Assembly: GCA_002898215.1 (NCBI GenBank)
Contig: BEIF01000004.1
Span: 62,001-126,000 of the forward strand
DNA length: 64,000 bases
Source: a bacterium HR29
GTDB taxonomy: Bacteria > Chloroflexota > Dehalococcoidia > Tepidiformales > Tepidiformaceae
Direction: 5' to 3'
This document shows, piece by piece, positions 63,671-64,000 of this stretch (the first letter of the stretch is position 1; every line of letters starts with the position of its first letter). The notes beneath the pieces were generated by a model. The model was not told the origin of the DNA and ran no database searches. It saw nothing but the letters and a program-made list of their open reading frames with translations. Made by a program: the position numbers and the translations under genes.

Positions 63671-64000
63671 GTGCACATCGACCCCGACCGCGCCCGTGAA
63701 CTCCGCCGCCGCTACGACGAGCAGGTCGAGGCCGAAGGCACCGAGCGTCCGGGCCCCTTCATGACCGTCTCCAGCCGCCCCGTGGCCCGGCTGTACGACC
63801 CCACCGACGTGTTCGACCTCGATTACGAGCGGGACATCGGCCTCCCGGGAAGCTACCCGTTCACGCGCGGCATCCACAGGACCGGGTATCGCGGGAAGCC
63901 CTGGACCATCCGCATGTTCAGCGGCTTCGGCTCCGCCGAGGAGACGAACGCCCGCTACAAGGAGCTCCTCCGCGCCGGGAACAACGGCCTCTCCATCGCC
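63671..64000 (+). CDS. Methylmalonyl-CoA mutase large subunit, N-terminal part
   Basis: First 110 codons of a methylmalonyl-CoA mutase catalytic subunit; the gene runs off the window. The enzyme is adenosylcobalamin-dependent and interconverts methylmalonyl-CoA and succinyl-CoA in propionate and odd-chain fatty-acid metabolism. The diagnostic substrate-domain segment YPFTRGIHRTGYRGKPWTIR and MFSGFGSAEETNARYKELL is present. The GTG at 63671 follows GAGGGAGGG, with a TATACT -10 upstream. Its proximity to a B12-riboswitch operon fits a need for cobalamin import. Confidence 0.94.
   Translation, partial: MHIDPDRARELRRRYDEQVEAEGTERPGPFMTVSSRPVARLYDPTDVFDLDYERDIGLPGSYPFTRGIHRTGYRGKPWTIRMFSGFGSAEETNARYKELLRAGNNGLSIA

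Overview
This is a high-GC, gene-dense bacterial window. GTG starts are common and many neighbouring genes overlap by four bases (GTGA or ATGA). I see no rRNA, tRNA, insertion sequence, phage gene or CRISPR array. Menaquinone genes (menA, menG), a complete Mrp antiporter, an ECF-type importer, several acyl-CoA dehydrogenases and enoyl-CoA hydratases, methylmalonyl-CoA mutase and frequent leaderless-type promoters fit a chemoheterotrophic Chloroflexota-like (or possibly actinobacterial) organism. That assignment is inference from gene content and style, not a database result.

Layout. 1-3.1 kb: end of a peptide-type ABC importer (solute-binding protein, two permeases). 3.1-4.8 kb: quinone oxidoreductase and alpha/beta hydrolase. 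5-6.7 kb: amtB-glnK behind a triple GlnR-like half-site. 7.4-11.8 kb: thiamine operon thiD-thiE-thiO-thiS-thiG-tenI-like (minus strand) behind a TPP riboswitch. 11.9-17.6 kb: complete mrpABCDEFG on the plus strand, then convergent tenA. 18.4-26.6 kb: secreted nuclease, proB, tesB, hydrolases, a degenerate kinase, a PIG-L deacetylase and a small P-loop kinase. 27-31 kb: two ABC-2 exporter pairs and cvpA. 31-35 kb: dnaJ-prmA-rsmE cluster. 35-43.7 kb: hydrolase, short-chain dehydrogenases, plsX and beta-oxidation genes. 43.7-45 kb: lysC. 45-45.7 kb: a gene-free region with two tandem small transcription units. 45.7-50.4 kb: menA-menG, two uncharacterised proteins, purH. 50.6-58.4 kb: a hotdog-like protein, an ADP-ribosylglycohydrolase and a cobalamin-riboswitch-controlled ECF operon. 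58.5-64 kb: enoyl-CoA hydratase, clpB, acyl-CoA dehydrogenase and the start of methylmalonyl-CoA mutase.

Most notable system. The riboswitch-controlled operon at 52703-58445 encodes EcfT, a fused EcfA, an S component and two membrane-anchored extracytoplasmic proteins. One resembles an alpha/alpha-barrel prenyltransferase-repeat protein; the other carries a transcobalamin-C-terminal-like (DUF4430) domain. Together they look like the two halves of animal intrinsic factor/transcobalamin, split over two genes and placed next to an importer. A cobalamin riboswitch followed by a terminator hairpin heads the operon, and the B12-dependent methylmalonyl-CoA mutase lies 5.5 kb away.

Two further points. 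Downstream of lysC, two tandem units each combine a TTGACA element, a strong ribosome site, a 20-26 codon ORF beginning ATGAGA whose stop codon lies in or at the loop of a GC-rich hairpin, and a terminator-like stem. At about a dozen genes a TANNNT hexamer ends 6-10 nt before the start codon, which points to widespread leaderless mRNAs and was used here to choose several starts.
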